Translations under genes and position numbers: made by a program
Part shown: piece after piece, positions 50,509 to 60,027 of the stretch
Numbering within the stretch: the first letter of the stretch is position 1
How the letters are laid out: every line of letters starts with the position of its first letter
Origin: Ascidiaceihabitans sp.
Lineage (GTDB): Bacteria > Pseudomonadota > Alphaproteobacteria > Rhodobacterales > Rhodobacteraceae
Assembly (NCBI GenBank): GCA_028248455.1
Contig: JAOKHV010000004.1
Coordinates: 1-64,000, forward strand
Reading direction: 5' to 3'
DNA: 64,000 bases
The notes under the pieces: model-generated
Databases searched by the model: none
Seen by the model: only the letters and a program-made list of their open reading frames with translations
What the model was told of the DNA's origin: nothing

Positions 50509-51201
50509 ATGACGTCAGTTTTTCAAAGTAATCGCCCAGTTACTATTGTAGGTGGTGGCGACGTAGGTTCTGAGGACTTAAATCTTGCCCTCAGTGTCGC
50601 ACCACCCTGTATAGCAGCAGATGGTGGTTCAATTGTGGCCCTGGCTGCGGAAATTCAATTAGAGGCTGTGATCGGCGATTTCGATTCTTTGAACGCTGCT
50701 GTCTTGGCGCAGGTTCCTGTTGAACGACAGTACCATATCGCTGAGCAGAATAGTACTGACTTTGATAAATGCCTGCGTAATGTAGAAACGCCAGTTGTCG
50801 TTGGCGTGGGGTTCTTGGGCGGGCGTGTGGATCACCAGATGGCTGCGATGCACACCCTAGTTGTGCGTGCGGATCGCCCCTGTGTTTTGTTGGGCCCGCA
50901 TGAAGTTGTGTTTCATTGCCCCGCCGAGATCGAATTACCGACCAGAGTTGGGGATATTGTATCACTATTTCCCATGGCTGCGGTGACAGGTACCTCCGTT
51001 GGCTTGGAATGGCCGATTGATGGGCTGGCTTTGGCACCGGGTGAACTCGTTGGAACCTCCAACCGTGCGACTGGTGTCATTCAGCTGAAGATGTCAGCGC
51101 GGGGCATGTTGTGCATCTTGCCTCGCCGGATGCTCGAAGATGTTACGCGGGCTCTGGCGGCAATGCCTGATCACGTGAAATGGCCCGCTCGCGTAAAATG
51201 A
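50509..51201 (+). CDS. thiN: Thiamine diphosphokinase
   Basis: 230 residues, fold of thiamine pyrophosphokinase. Typical features: VTIVGGGDVGSEDL near 12, IAADGGSIVALA near 36, VIGDFDSLNA near 54 with the ATP-binding acidic GDFDS motif, and STDFDKCLRNV near 82. Transfers diphosphate from ATP to thiamine. No ribosome site is obvious before the ATG at 50509. Its 3' end overlaps the convergent EamA gene by 59 bases. Confidence 0.9.
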   Translation: MTSVFQSNRPVTIVGGGDVGSEDLNLALSVAPPCIAADGGSIVALAAEIQLEAVIGDFDSLNAAVLAQVPVERQYHIAEQNSTDFDKCLRNVETPVVVGVGFLGGRVDHQMAAMHTLVVRADRPCVLLGPHEVVFHCPAEIELPTRVGDIVSLFPMAAVTGTSVGLEWPIDGLALAPGELVGTSNRATGVIQLKMSARGMLCILPRRMLEDVTRALAAMPDHVKWPARVK

Positions 51202-52060
51202 TATAGACGCCTGCGGCCACAGTGATTGCGATGCCAATGGCAGCCATTCCATTTGGTAAATCCTGAAAGACCCAAAAGCCGATGACAGTTGCAATTGGGA
51301 TTTCCAAATATTGCATAGGGGCCAAGGTTGCTGACGGTGCATACCGCAAGGACCATGTCATCATCAGATGCGCCATCGTGCCAAGAGCACCAATCGCCCA
51401 TAACATGGCCCACTCAAACGCTGAGGGTGCCATCAGGGTCAACGCATCAATGCCAGAGCTTGTTGTGATCGCCAGAAGGGGCACCATAATGCAAACCGCC
51501 ATGACACCGCTGACTGCCTGGAGACCAATCGGATGGGTTTCTTTGGCGATTTTGCGGGTGATTAACATGAAGAATGAGAAGTTTAGGGCGACAACCAATG
51601 GAAGCAGGGCTGGCCAACCAACTTCGGCAAAACTGGGTTGTACGACCAGAAGGGTACCGACAAAGCCAACACTGCACGCGATTAGACGACGGGCACCTAC
51701 TTCTTCGCCCAGCACGTATTTACCAAGCAGCAGCATAATGAACGGCATGACAAAGGCAATCGCAACGGCATTGGCCAGTGGAAGGTATTGTAGGGCGGTA
51801 AACATCGCGCCAATGCCGAAGATATGAAGGACCGTTCTAATGAAGGCTAGTTGAAGAACCCGACCGCTCATGCGCCACGCCAGTTTGGTGGCCCAGACCA
51901 TCGGGATTAGGATGATCGCTTGCACTGCAAAGCGTACGACGAGCAATTGGCCGAGTGGAACTGTCTCACCTAGGATCTTGGCAACTGCGTCACCCATTGG
52001 GGCAAGAACGCAAAAGCCAAGCATAAGCAGGATTCCGAGGAGGGGTTTATCTTGTTTCAT
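51143..52060 (-). CDS. EamA/DMT family transporter (first of two)
   Basis: 305 residues, ten helices in two EamA repeats. N-terminus KPLLGILLMLGFCVLAPMGD, second repeat start MVPLLAITTSSGIDA and last helix MAAIGIAITVAAGVYIILRERA. Drug/metabolite superfamily exporters carry amino acids or other metabolites. A paralogue of the gene just upstream (52152-53060), and the pair lies beside sdaA. The 3' end overlaps thiN in antisense. Confidence 0.88.
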   Translation of the reverse strand: MKQDKPLLGILLMLGFCVLAPMGDAVAKILGETVPLGQLLVVRFAVQAIILIPMVWATKLAWRMSGRVLQLAFIRTVLHIFGIGAMFTALQYLPLANAVAIAFVMPFIMLLLGKYVLGEEVGARRLIACSVGFVGTLLVVQPSFAEVGWPALLPLVVALNFSFFMLITRKIAKETHPIGLQAVSGVMAVCIMVPLLAITTSSGIDALTLMAPSAFEWAMLWAIGALGTMAHLMMTWSLRYAPSATLAPMQYLEIPIATVIGFWVFQDLPNGMAAIGIAITVAAGVYIILRERAISRDQALPPEPA

Positions 52061-52151
52061 ATCATCAAGTTAGGCGGCGTACTTTTTGAAAGCAACGTAC
52101 AGGTTGCGTATAAATTGCCCTTGTTTCGGGCTTGATTGCCGCTAATTGGCG

Positions 52152-53060
52152 TCACAACTTGTTGGAAGTGTCGCTGCTTTGACGCTCGCGTGCCAATATG
52201 TACAGACCAGAGGATATGATGATCGCAACGCCTAGCAGAGTTGTGGGTGTTGGCACATCACCAAAAATAGCGATCCCGAATATCGTGGCGGTTACGATTT
52301 CTAGATATTGTAGAGGTGCTAAGGTGCTCGCAGGTGCTTTGGCCATCGCGAACCCGATCAACAGATGTGCGAGTGTTGCCATGATCCCGACCCCGATCAT
52401 CATCTGAACGGCAAAGGCGCTGGGCCACGCTGGATCGAGGCCTGCAATGTTTGAGCCATCTGCGAACCACAGGACGGGGACGGACAGCACCACGGCTGCA
52501 ATAGCTGTGTAGGATTGCATCGCCAACGGATGCATCTTCTGCGCCATTTGCCGCGTGAGGATCATATATACGGCAAAGCAGGCGGCTGTTCCCAACGGCA
52601 ACAATGCGACGGCGCCTGTGTTGGCAAAGCTTGGGCGGATTACAAACAATGCGCCGATAAAACCGATAAGACAGGCGATGATCCTGCGCGGCCCTACGGT
52701 TTCTTTTAATATCACGGCCCCAAGAAGGGTTAGGATGAAGGGCTCGACAAAGAACACGGCGATTGCGTCTGCGATGGGCATAGAACGTAAGGCGGTAAAG
52801 AATAGTCCTGTCGCAACCATAATCAGAATGGCGCGCAGCAGATGTAACACCACCTCTTGTCTGTTGGGGAGGTGAAGTACGGCCATTAAGGCGGCGATTG
52901 GCAGCAGAAGGCTGGATTGCATGATGAACCGCGCGGCCGTCACTTGGGCCACAGGGATTTCATGGGGCACCAGTTTGGCAAAGACGTCGATACCGGGCGC
53001 GATCATTGCACCGGATGACATCAGCAAGACGCCTGTGAGGGTTGCGTTTGCGGGTTTCAT
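52152..53060 (-). CDS. EamA/DMT family transporter (second of two)
   Basis: 302 residues, ten helices, two EamA domains, clearly a relative of the next gene: shared patterns MGDAVAKI/IDVFAKLVPHEIPVAQVTAARF, LPIADAIAVFFVEPFILTLL and FVIRPSFANTGAVALLPLGT. Gene order sdaA, EamA, EamA on one strand; the first base overlaps the sdaA stop. An amino acid (possibly serine) export role is suggested only by this linkage. Confidence 0.88.
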   Translation of the reverse strand: MKPANATLTGVLLMSSGAMIAPGIDVFAKLVPHEIPVAQVTAARFIMQSSLLLPIAALMAVLHLPNRQEVVLHLLRAILIMVATGLFFTALRSMPIADAIAVFFVEPFILTLLGAVILKETVGPRRIIACLIGFIGALFVIRPSFANTGAVALLPLGTAACFAVYMILTRQMAQKMHPLAMQSYTAIAAVVLSVPVLWFADGSNIAGLDPAWPSAFAVQMMIGVGIMATLAHLLIGFAMAKAPASTLAPLQYLEIVTATIFGIAIFGDVPTPTTLLGVAIIISSGLYILARERQSSDTSNKL

Positions 53061-54433
53061 CAGCAGTTGGGCACGTTGACCGCCAAGCCACCAAGAGAGG
53101 TTTCTTTGTATTTGGTGGACATGTCCTCGCCTGTTTGACGCATCGTTTCAATGCAGGCATCTAATGGCACAAGGTGTGTGCCATCACCACGTAGCGCAAG
53201 GGAGGCGGCAGAGACCGCTTTGATCGCGCCAAGTCCGTTGCGTTCGATACAAGGGACCTGCACCAAACCTTTGACGGGATCGCATGTCATACCAAGGTGA
53301 TGTTCAAGCGCGATTTCAGCGGCGTTTTCGACCTGTTCGGGTGATCCGCCCATTATAGCGCATAGGGCTGCAGCGGACATGGCTGCGGCAGACCCCACTT
53401 CGGCCTGACACCCCGCTTCGGCTCCAGAGATTGAGGCGTTGTATTTCACAAGACCCCCAATGGCGGCGGCGGTCAGCAGGAAATCTTCGATATGGGACTC
53501 TGATGCGCCTGGTACGTGGTCTAGGTAATAGCGCAGAGTTGCTGGCAACACGCCTGCGGCCCCGTTTGTTGGGGCGGTGACAACTTGACCACCAGCGGCG
53601 TTTTCCTCGTTTACGGCCATCGCGTAGACGCTCATCCAGTCATTGATGGTGTGGGGTGCTTGTTGGTTCATGCCCCGTTCAGCCAACAATGCATCATGAA
53701 TGCCTTTGGCGCGGCGTTTCACGTTCAGGCCACCAGGTAGGATGCCATCGGTTTCAAGGCCGCGGTTGATGCAGTCGTTCATCACTTGCCACAAACGCGC
53801 TGACCCTTTCTTAAGGTTGGCCGAACCGCCACGGGCTTCTTCATTGCTACGCTTCATCGCGGCGATGGTTTTGCTAGAGGCGTTGGACATCTTCAGCATT
53901 TCGGCGGCGGATTTGAAAGGAAAGGGCACGGGGGCCCCTTCATCAGTGGCCTTGCCTGCGGCCAATTCCTGTTCCGTCATGACAAAGCCGCCACCGATGG
54001 AATAGAACACTTGGCTAAGGGTCACGTCGCCTTGTTTGTCGGTTGCCATCAAAATCATACCATTGGCGTGGCCATCTAGCTGTGTGTCATAATCAAAGAT
54101 CAGATCGGTCTTTGGGTTGAAGTTCAGCGTTGGTAGGTCTGCAGGGCTGAGTGTGTTCGTCTCGCGCATGGTCGTGAGAACCGCATCAGCCTTATCATTG
54201 TCGTAGGTGTCAGGCAGAAAGCCAGCAAGACCAAGGATTGTGGCGCGGTCCGTTGCGTGGCCTACGCCAGTGAAGGCCAAGGATCCGTGCAGGGTCGCCT
54301 TAACACCTGCAAATTCAAACGGTGAGGCGCGCATCATGTCAAGGAAACGGGCGGCGGCCACCATCGGTCCCATCGTGTGGGAAGAGGACGGTCCAATGCC
54401 GACTTTGAACATCTCGAAAACGGATAGAAACAT
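53060..54433 (-). CDS. sdaA: L-serine ammonia-lyase (iron-sulfur type)
   Basis: 457 residues, single-chain. N-terminal regulatory part VFEMFKVGIGPSSSHTMGPM near 5-24 (serine-binding SSSHT), C-terminal part with the [4Fe-4S] cysteines in AGCQAEVGSAAAMS near 342, GMTCDPVKGLVQVPCIERN near 385. Deaminates L-serine to pyruvate. Overlaps the GST gene and the EamA gene by a base or a few, so these are probably one transcription unit. Confidence 0.95.
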   Translation of the reverse strand: MFLSVFEMFKVGIGPSSSHTMGPMVAAARFLDMMRASPFEFAGVKATLHGSLAFTGVGHATDRATILGLAGFLPDTYDNDKADAVLTTMRETNTLSPADLPTLNFNPKTDLIFDYDTQLDGHANGMILMATDKQGDVTLSQVFYSIGGGFVMTEQELAAGKATDEGAPVPFPFKSAAEMLKMSNASSKTIAAMKRSNEEARGGSANLKKGSARLWQVMNDCINRGLETDGILPGGLNVKRRAKGIHDALLAERGMNQQAPHTINDWMSVYAMAVNEENAAGGQVVTAPTNGAAGVLPATLRYYLDHVPGASESHIEDFLLTAAAIGGLVKYNASISGAEAGCQAEVGSAAAMSAAALCAIMGGSPEQVENAAEIALEHHLGMTCDPVKGLVQVPCIERNGLGAIKAVSAASLALRGDGTHLVPLDACIETMRQTGEDMSTKYKETSLGGLAVNVPNC

Positions 54434-55134
54434 TAGATAGGGCTTCCTTCAGGAGGGTTTGGTGCTTTGGGGTTTGTGAACGGGGTTGCGTTTATGCCCT
54501 CTGCTTGGATCAATAAATGGACGGGCGCGAGGGTTTCCAAGCGCTGACACATGTCGTGGAGGGCTGGATAGTTGGCTAAGTTGTGCCAACTATGGTCATA
54601 ATCTTGTGGGTAAATGGCGGGCCAGCGCAATGTGGCCGCGATGTAAAAATCCAAAGCGCTGGGCGTTTGCCCGCCGCACCATGTATGTCCCTGGGCCACA
54701 AGGCCATCGAGTTGGGTATGATATCGAACCAGTGCGTTCGCCGCGTTTGCGCGCAAAGTACTTTGGAGAATGGGGTCAGCGCCAATGAATTGATCAGGAT
54801 AGAAAAACATGCGCAGGGCGGAGTGCACGGTGTTGAATATGAAGAACAACCATTTCAGGAAATCCGCACGCTCAGCACTGTGTGGGGCAGGGCCCAAGCC
54901 GCCGTGGCGATCGGCCAGCCAAAGCAGAATAGCGCCTGTTTCAAAGATGGGTCCCTGATCCGTTTCCAGCGTTGGGATCAAGCCATTGGGGTTCAGGGCC
55001 ATGTAGGAATCAGACCGTTGGGCCGCTTGGCTACGGTCCACCAGTGCACACCGATAGGGGGTGCCAACTTGTTCCAAGGCAAGGCGGATCACAAGGGATG
55101 CGTTATCAGGGGCGTAGTGCAGGACATAGCTCAT
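54433..55134 (-). CDS. Glutathione S-transferase
   Basis: 233 residues, thioredoxin-like N-terminal domain with YVLHYAPDNASLVIRLALEQ and the GSH-binding GLIPTLETDQGPIFETGAIL segment (cis-Pro and ET pair) near 50-70, helical C-terminal domain with GHTWCGGQTPSALDFYIAAT near 148. Catalytic residue in the first loop is Asn/Ser-like (APDNAS). Substrates unknown. The stop coincides with the start of sdaA. Confidence 0.88.
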   Translation of the reverse strand: MSYVLHYAPDNASLVIRLALEQVGTPYRCALVDRSQAAQRSDSYMALNPNGLIPTLETDQGPIFETGAILLWLADRHGGLGPAPHSAERADFLKWLFFIFNTVHSALRMFFYPDQFIGADPILQSTLRANAANALVRYHTQLDGLVAQGHTWCGGQTPSALDFYIAATLRWPAIYPQDYDHSWHNLANYPALHDMCQRLETLAPVHLLIQAEGINATPFTNPKAPNPPEGSPI

Positions 55135-55310
55135 GCCTTAATGAATAGGGCAGATGGCCCTATAGGTCTTTCTGAAAACGACATTTCGAAGTGAAGAGGG
55201 GACGTGACCCATTTTTACGATGCATTTGTGCGGGATTAAGGGGGTGCTTTCTTCTCGCACCTTAGCCTGCACTTTTGTATAAGCTGCGCAGTAACTAGGG
55301 AGTCGCAGCT

Positions 55311-56096
55311 ATGGCCGGAGAATTGTCACCAATCGACAAGGCAAAATTTGTTGCTGCCAAACGGGCTGCGCAATACGTCGAGGACGGCATGCGCGTTGGA
55401 TTGGGCAGCGGATCAACTGCTGCGTGGTTGGTGCGTTTTTTAGGTGAAAGCGTACGCAATGATGGCTTGCGGATTAAAGGTGTTCCCACATCGACCCGCA
55501 TTGCTGAATTGGCGCGCGAAGTTGGACTTGATATTGTTTCGTTGGATGAAGCCAAGTGGTTAGACATCACGATTGATGGTGCAGATGAGTTTGACTGCGA
55601 CCTAAATCTGATCAAAGGTGGTGGTGGTTCATTGCTACATGAGAAGATCGTGGCGATGGCATCTGATCAAATGATTGTTATCGCGGACATCGGAAAAGAG
55701 GTCGAATCCTTGGGGAATTTTCCATTGCCAATCGAGGTCATTCCCTTTGGATGGCAGACCACCCAAGCGCTGGTTGAAGAAACTCTTATTTCTATTGATG
55801 TTTTGGGCCGTCAGTCGACGCTGCGCATGAATGGACATCGCCCGTTTATAACAGATGAGGGGAACCATATTCTGGACCTTCATTTGAGCCGCATTGGGAA
55901 CCCACGTCAGTTGGCGATGGTGATAAATCAAATGCCAGGTGTGGTTGAAAACGGTCTGTTTGTTGATATCTGTGATGCGGTCGTGATCGGCTTCAGCGAT
56001 GGCCGTGTCGAGATACGTGATATTAATGCGGGGACGGTCGAAACAGACCGTCTTGATTTCGCCGAAACAGACAACCTGTTTAGCGATCTTTCATAA
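55311..56096 (+). CDS. rpiA: Ribose-5-phosphate isomerase A
   Basis: 261 residues. Signatures GMRVGLGSGSTAAWLVRFLG near 27, TIDGADEFDCDLNLIKGGGG near 86 and LLHEKIVAMASDQMIVIAD near 107, all essential to RpiA. The ATG has GGGAG upstream. Interconverts ribose-5-P and ribulose-5-P. Followed 14 bases later by gor. Confidence 0.96.
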   Translation: MAGELSPIDKAKFVAAKRAAQYVEDGMRVGLGSGSTAAWLVRFLGESVRNDGLRIKGVPTSTRIAELAREVGLDIVSLDEAKWLDITIDGADEFDCDLNLIKGGGGSLLHEKIVAMASDQMIVIADIGKEVESLGNFPLPIEVIPFGWQTTQALVEETLISIDVLGRQSTLRMNGHRPFITDEGNHILDLHLSRIGNPRQLAMVINQMPGVVENGLFVDICDAVVIGFSDGRVEIRDINAGTVETDRLDFAETDNLFSDLS

Positions 56097-56110
56097 CAAG
56101 GACTAAGCCC

Positions 56111-57469
56111 ATGGCGTTCGACTACGATCTTTTTGTTATTGGTGGCGGCTCTGGAGGCGTACGTGCAGCCCGTGTTGCAGCTGGTGAACACGGTGCGAAA
56201 GTCGCATTGGCAGAAGAGGATCGTTACGGCGGCACCTGCGTTATTCGCGGCTGTGTCCCCAAAAAGCTGATGGTATTTGCATCAGGCTATAGCGGAATTG
56301 AGGCGGAAGCTGGAGCATATGGTTGGGATATCACTTTGGGTGATTTCAACTGGGAACGCTTTAAAGGGTCAATGCACGCTGAATTGGATCGCCTTGAGGC
56401 CATCTATCGCCGCTTGCTTGCCAACTCTGGCGTTGAGACATTCGATGCACGCGCAACTGTAAAAGACGCGCACACTATTGTTTTGTCCACGGGCGAAGAA
56501 AAGACAGCCAAGCATATCTTGGTCGCTGTGGGTGGTCGCCCTACACGCCCCAATATTCCAAATGCGGATGTTGGTATCGTGTCTGATGATTTGTTCGATC
56601 TGCCAGAACTGCCAAAAACAATGCTGATTATCGGTGGTGGATACATCGCGTCTGAATTTGCAGGCGTCATGAATGGTTTGGGTGTTTCGGTGACGCAGTA
56701 TTACCGTGGTGAGCAAATCTTGCGTGGCTTTGACAATGAGGCGCGTGCATTGATTGCGGACCAAATGGTCGAAAAAGGCATCGATCTACAATTGGGCACG
56801 AACATCGCAGAGATGGAAAAACGTGACGGCGGGGTCTGGGTTAAGTCGACTACTGGCGTCGAAACTATTTTTGATCAGGCTTTGTTCGCAACGGGCCGCA
56901 AACCAAACACGGATGGATTGGGCATTGAAGAAGCTGGCGGCGCGCTGGGCCGTGGTGGCGAAATCGTTGTGGATGAGTATAGTCAAACTGGTGTCCCGTC
57001 GATCTATGCGATTGGCGATGTGACGAACCGCGTGAACCTAACACCTGTTGCGATCCGCGAAGGCATGGCCTTTGTTCAGACAGTGTTCAATGCCAAGCCA
57101 ACACCTGTCGATCACGATTTGATCCCATCTGCGATCTTTACGCAGCCTGAAATGGGTACCGTTGGATTGTCTGAGGAAGCAGCAGCTGAGATCGAACCGA
57201 TTGAAGTTTATGCGACGACATTCAAGCCAATGCAGTCCTCATTCGCATGCAAACCTGATCGCGTTATGATGAAACTGATCGTGTCCCAAGCAACGCGCGT
57301 TGTTTTGGGCTGCCATATCGTTGCACCGAATGCGGGCGAGATGATCCAATTGGCAGGTATTGCGGTCAAAATGGGCGCTACAAAAGAAGATTTCGACCGG
57401 ACGGTTGCGGTTCACCCCACAATGTCTGAAGAAATGGTAACAATGAAAACACCTACACGTAAAACATAG
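56111..57469 (+). CDS. gor: Glutathione-disulfide reductase
   Basis: 452 residues. FAD site GGGSGGVRAARVAAGEHGAK near 13, redox-active disulfide GGTCVIRGCVPKKLM near 40-55, NADPH site IIGGGYIASEFAGVMNGLG near 175, second FAD motif YAIGDVTNRVNLTPVAI near 300 and the active-site His in VAVHPTMSEEMVT at the end. Reduces oxidised glutathione with NADPH. AAGGA lies before the ATG. Confidence 0.96.
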   Translation: MAFDYDLFVIGGGSGGVRAARVAAGEHGAKVALAEEDRYGGTCVIRGCVPKKLMVFASGYSGIEAEAGAYGWDITLGDFNWERFKGSMHAELDRLEAIYRRLLANSGVETFDARATVKDAHTIVLSTGEEKTAKHILVAVGGRPTRPNIPNADVGIVSDDLFDLPELPKTMLIIGGGYIASEFAGVMNGLGVSVTQYYRGEQILRGFDNEARALIADQMVEKGIDLQLGTNIAEMEKRDGGVWVKSTTGVETIFDQALFATGRKPNTDGLGIEEAGGALGRGGEIVVDEYSQTGVPSIYAIGDVTNRVNLTPVAIREGMAFVQTVFNAKPTPVDHDLIPSAIFTQPEMGTVGLSEEAAAEIEPIEVYATTFKPMQSSFACKPDRVMMKLIVSQATRVVLGCHIVAPNAGEMIQLAGIAVKMGATKEDFDRTVAVHPTMSEEMVTMKTPTRKT

Positions 57470-57551
57470 AGACACATGGCTTGATTTTTTGACCTGAAAG
57501 CACAGGTATAGAGCAAGATTAAAGTTTCTCAATTTAAGGAATGACGCGAAA

Positions 57552-58751
57552 ATGGCTGGCAATACAGGCGGCCCCTGGGGGGGCGGCGGCAATTCGGGCG
57601 GTAACAACGGCGGCGGAAACCGTGGGGAAAATGGCAATAACGGTGGCGGGCGCAAGCCAGGCAACGATGGGCCACAAATCCCAGAGATTGATGAGCTGGT
57701 CAAAAAAGGCCAAGAGCAACTGCGCGTCCTAATGGGCGGCCGTGGTGGCACTGGCGGCGGCAATGGCGCTGACAATGGCGGCGGTGGCGGTCCTGCACTG
57801 ACACGCGGCACAGTTGGACTTGGTCTTTTGGCAGCAGCAGTATTGTGGGGAATGACCAGCTTTTATACTGTGCGCCCTGAGCAGCAGTCGATCGAATTGT
57901 TTCTTGGTGAATTCTCGGGCATCGGTACTGAGGGTCTGAACTTTGCCCCTTGGCCACTGGTCAAAGCCGAAGTGTTTGATGTCACAACCAACCGCACCGA
58001 GACAATCGGTGTTGCGCGGACGTCTGGCAATGATGGCTTGATGCTGACAACGGACGAAAACATCGTAGACATCGATTTCGAAGTTGTTTGGAACGTCAAA
58101 AACGCACGTGATTTCAAATTCTCGTTACGCTCTCCTGAATCTTCAGTGATTGCGATTTCTGAGGCTGCGATGCGTGAAGTTATCGCTGAATCAGAATTGG
58201 CTCCGATTTTGAACCGTGACCGCGCCAGCGTTGAAGTCGACGTGCGCGAATTGATCCAACTTACTTTGGACAACCGCCAAACAGGTATCAACATCTTGCG
58301 TGTGAACGTTAAGAAGGTCGATCCACCAAGCCAAACAGTACGTATGGTTGATAGCAACGGCAACGTAACAACCGTTTCTGTTGTGGATGCGTTCCGTGAT
58401 GTTCAGGCCGCAGAACAAGAGCGCGACCGCCTAGAGCGTCAAGCGGATGCATATGCAAACCAGAAAACTGCGGAAGCCCGTGGTGAATCTGCGCAGTTGC
58501 TTGAAGCTGCTGAGGGCTATCGCGCCCGTGTGGTCAATGACGCTGTTGGTGAAGCCAGCCGTTTCTTGGCCGTTTTGAACGAATATCAAGCGGCCCCAGA
58601 AGTAACCCGCAAACGTCTTTATCTTGAGACGATGGAAAAGGTCTTGGGCAATGTGGACAAGATTATTCTTGAAAACAACACTGATGGTGGGCAGGGCGTC
58701 GTTCCCTACCTTCCTCTGAACGAATTGCGTAAAAACGGAGGGTCAAACTAA
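57552..58751 (+). CDS. hflK: FtsH protease regulator HflK
   Basis: 399 residues. Gly/Asn-rich N-terminal segment (NTGGPWGGGGNSGGNNGGG) in the first 50 residues, one membrane helix near 96-112 (LGLLAAAVLWGMTSFYTV), SPFH/prohibitin domain at about 115-320 and a coiled-coil with AEQERDRLERQADAYANQKT near 292. Forms with HflC a large membrane ring that surrounds FtsH. Overlaps hflC by one base. Confidence 0.95.
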   Translation: MAGNTGGPWGGGGNSGGNNGGGNRGENGNNGGGRKPGNDGPQIPEIDELVKKGQEQLRVLMGGRGGTGGGNGADNGGGGGPALTRGTVGLGLLAAAVLWGMTSFYTVRPEQQSIELFLGEFSGIGTEGLNFAPWPLVKAEVFDVTTNRTETIGVARTSGNDGLMLTTDENIVDIDFEVVWNVKNARDFKFSLRSPESSVIAISEAAMREVIAESELAPILNRDRASVEVDVRELIQLTLDNRQTGINILRVNVKKVDPPSQTVRMVDSNGNVTTVSVVDAFRDVQAAEQERDRLERQADAYANQKTAEARGESAQLLEAAEGYRARVVNDAVGEASRFLAVLNEYQAAPEVTRKRLYLETMEKVLGNVDKIILENNTDGGQGVVPYLPLNELRKNGGSN

Positions 58752-59635
58752 TGCGTAACTCTAGCTATTTGATCCCTGTCGTTGTTATTGCGATCGCAGG
58801 TATCCTTTCATCGATCTTTATTGTGGACGAGCGCGAAAAAGTGCTGGTTCTGCGTTTTGGTCAAATCAAACAAGAGATTACTGAACCTGGCTTGGGCTTT
58901 AAAATTCCATTGTTGGACGAGGTTGCACGTTACGAAGACCGTATCCTGACTATGGAAACGGAATTGATCGAGGTCACACCGGCCGATGATCGTCGTCTAG
59001 AAGTCGATGCCTTTGTTTTGTACCGTATTACTAACGTGAAACAGTTCCGCCAAGCGCTTGGTGGTGGTGGTGAACGTGAAGCTGAAGTGCAGTTACGCGG
59101 TATTCTAGACTCGCAAATTCGTGCTGTTTTGGGTTCCGAAGGTGTGACATCTAACACCATCCTATCCCCAGAGCGTGCGGCATTGATGGTTCAAATCCGT
59201 GATCAGTCTGACTCGCGTTCTAAAGCACTAGGTCTGTCGATTGTGGATGTGCGTCTGCGTCAAACCAACCTTCCAGAGCAAAACTTTGCTGCGACCTTGC
59301 AGCGGATGATTGCGGAACGTGAGCGTGAAGCAACGGATGAACGTGCGCGTGGTCGTGAGGCTGCACAACGTGTTCAAGCGTTGGCTGATCGTACGTATGA
59401 GGAAATCTTATCTGAAGCGCGCCGTGACGCACGTATCGCTGAAGGTGAAGCCGATGCGGCACGTAACAAAATATTTGCGGAAGCATATGGTCAGGATCAA
59501 GAGTTCTTTGAATTCTACCGTTCTTTGACCGCCTATGAGACCGCAATCAATGGTAAAAATACTTCGATGGTTATGTCGCCTGACAGCGAGTTCTTTAACT
59601 ATTTCAAGAGTGATCAAGGCGCTGCGTCAAAGTGA
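58751..59635 (+). CDS. hflC: FtsH protease regulator HflC
   Basis: 294 residues. N-terminal signal-anchor (SSYLIPVVVIAIAGILSSIF), SPFH domain REKVLVLRFGQIKQEI near 29, and a long coiled-coil with AEREREATDERARGREAAQR near 200. Partner of HflK. The DUF2065 gene starts four bases before its stop. Confidence 0.95.
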   Translation: MRNSSYLIPVVVIAIAGILSSIFIVDEREKVLVLRFGQIKQEITEPGLGFKIPLLDEVARYEDRILTMETELIEVTPADDRRLEVDAFVLYRITNVKQFRQALGGGGEREAEVQLRGILDSQIRAVLGSEGVTSNTILSPERAALMVQIRDQSDSRSKALGLSIVDVRLRQTNLPEQNFAATLQRMIAEREREATDERARGREAAQRVQALADRTYEEILSEARRDARIAEGEADAARNKIFAEAYGQDQEFFEFYRSLTAYETAINGKNTSMVMSPDSEFFNYFKSDQGAASK

Positions 59636-59835
59636 TTGCGTTGATCGTATTGGCCATTGGTTTGGTCATGATAGTAGAGGGGCTGGCATATGTGCTGGCC
59701 CCTTCTCTCATTGAACAGGTCCTTGAGATCCTGCGCAGCTTGCCCGAAGCGTCCCGCCGCCAAATGGGCGGATTGGTCTTGGTGTTAGGTTTGCTGTTGG
59801 TGTGGGGCGCGTTTCAATTGGGCGTGAGTCTGTAA
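59632..59835 (+). CDS. DUF2065 domain protein
   Basis: 67 residues, two membrane helices: LIVLAIGLVMIVEGLAYVLA and QMGGLVLVLGLLLVWGAFQL, as in DUF2065. Often encoded after hflKC, here with an overlap of four bases (ATGC/GTGA type, start at 59632). May assist HflKC; function unknown. Confidence 0.88.
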   Translation: MIALIVLAIGLVMIVEGLAYVLAPSLIEQVLEILRSLPEASRRQMGGLVLVLGLLLVWGAFQLGVSL

Positions 59836-59900
59836 ATACGGCCAAACCGGGTCAAATGTTTCAATGCATACCCCTTTGCTTCACTGTTTCTTGAGAATTC

Positions 59901-59930
59901 CTTGAAAGCACCGCGTCCGCGCACCATGTT
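59901..59930 (+). promoter_or_regulatory. Possible heat-shock (RpoH-like) promoter of degP
   Basis: CTTGAAA at 59901-59907 followed after 16 bases by CCATGTT (59924-59930) resembles the sigma-32 pattern CTTGAAA ... CCCCATNT. It lies about 98 bases upstream of degP. Sequence match only; no data on use. Confidence 0.35.
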
Positions 59931-60027
59931 GCAGGTTGTAGTCTGCACACCCTAAATGCAGGCTGAATGTGACGCGTATTGAAGCGCAAAATAGCCCGAA
60001 GTGGCCCGTACTTACAGGAGACGATAA

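Noticed and set aside
57239-57811. Pro-rich 190-codon ORF antisense to gor and hflK
   Set aside because: The Pro stretches are the complement of the Gly-rich hflK start.
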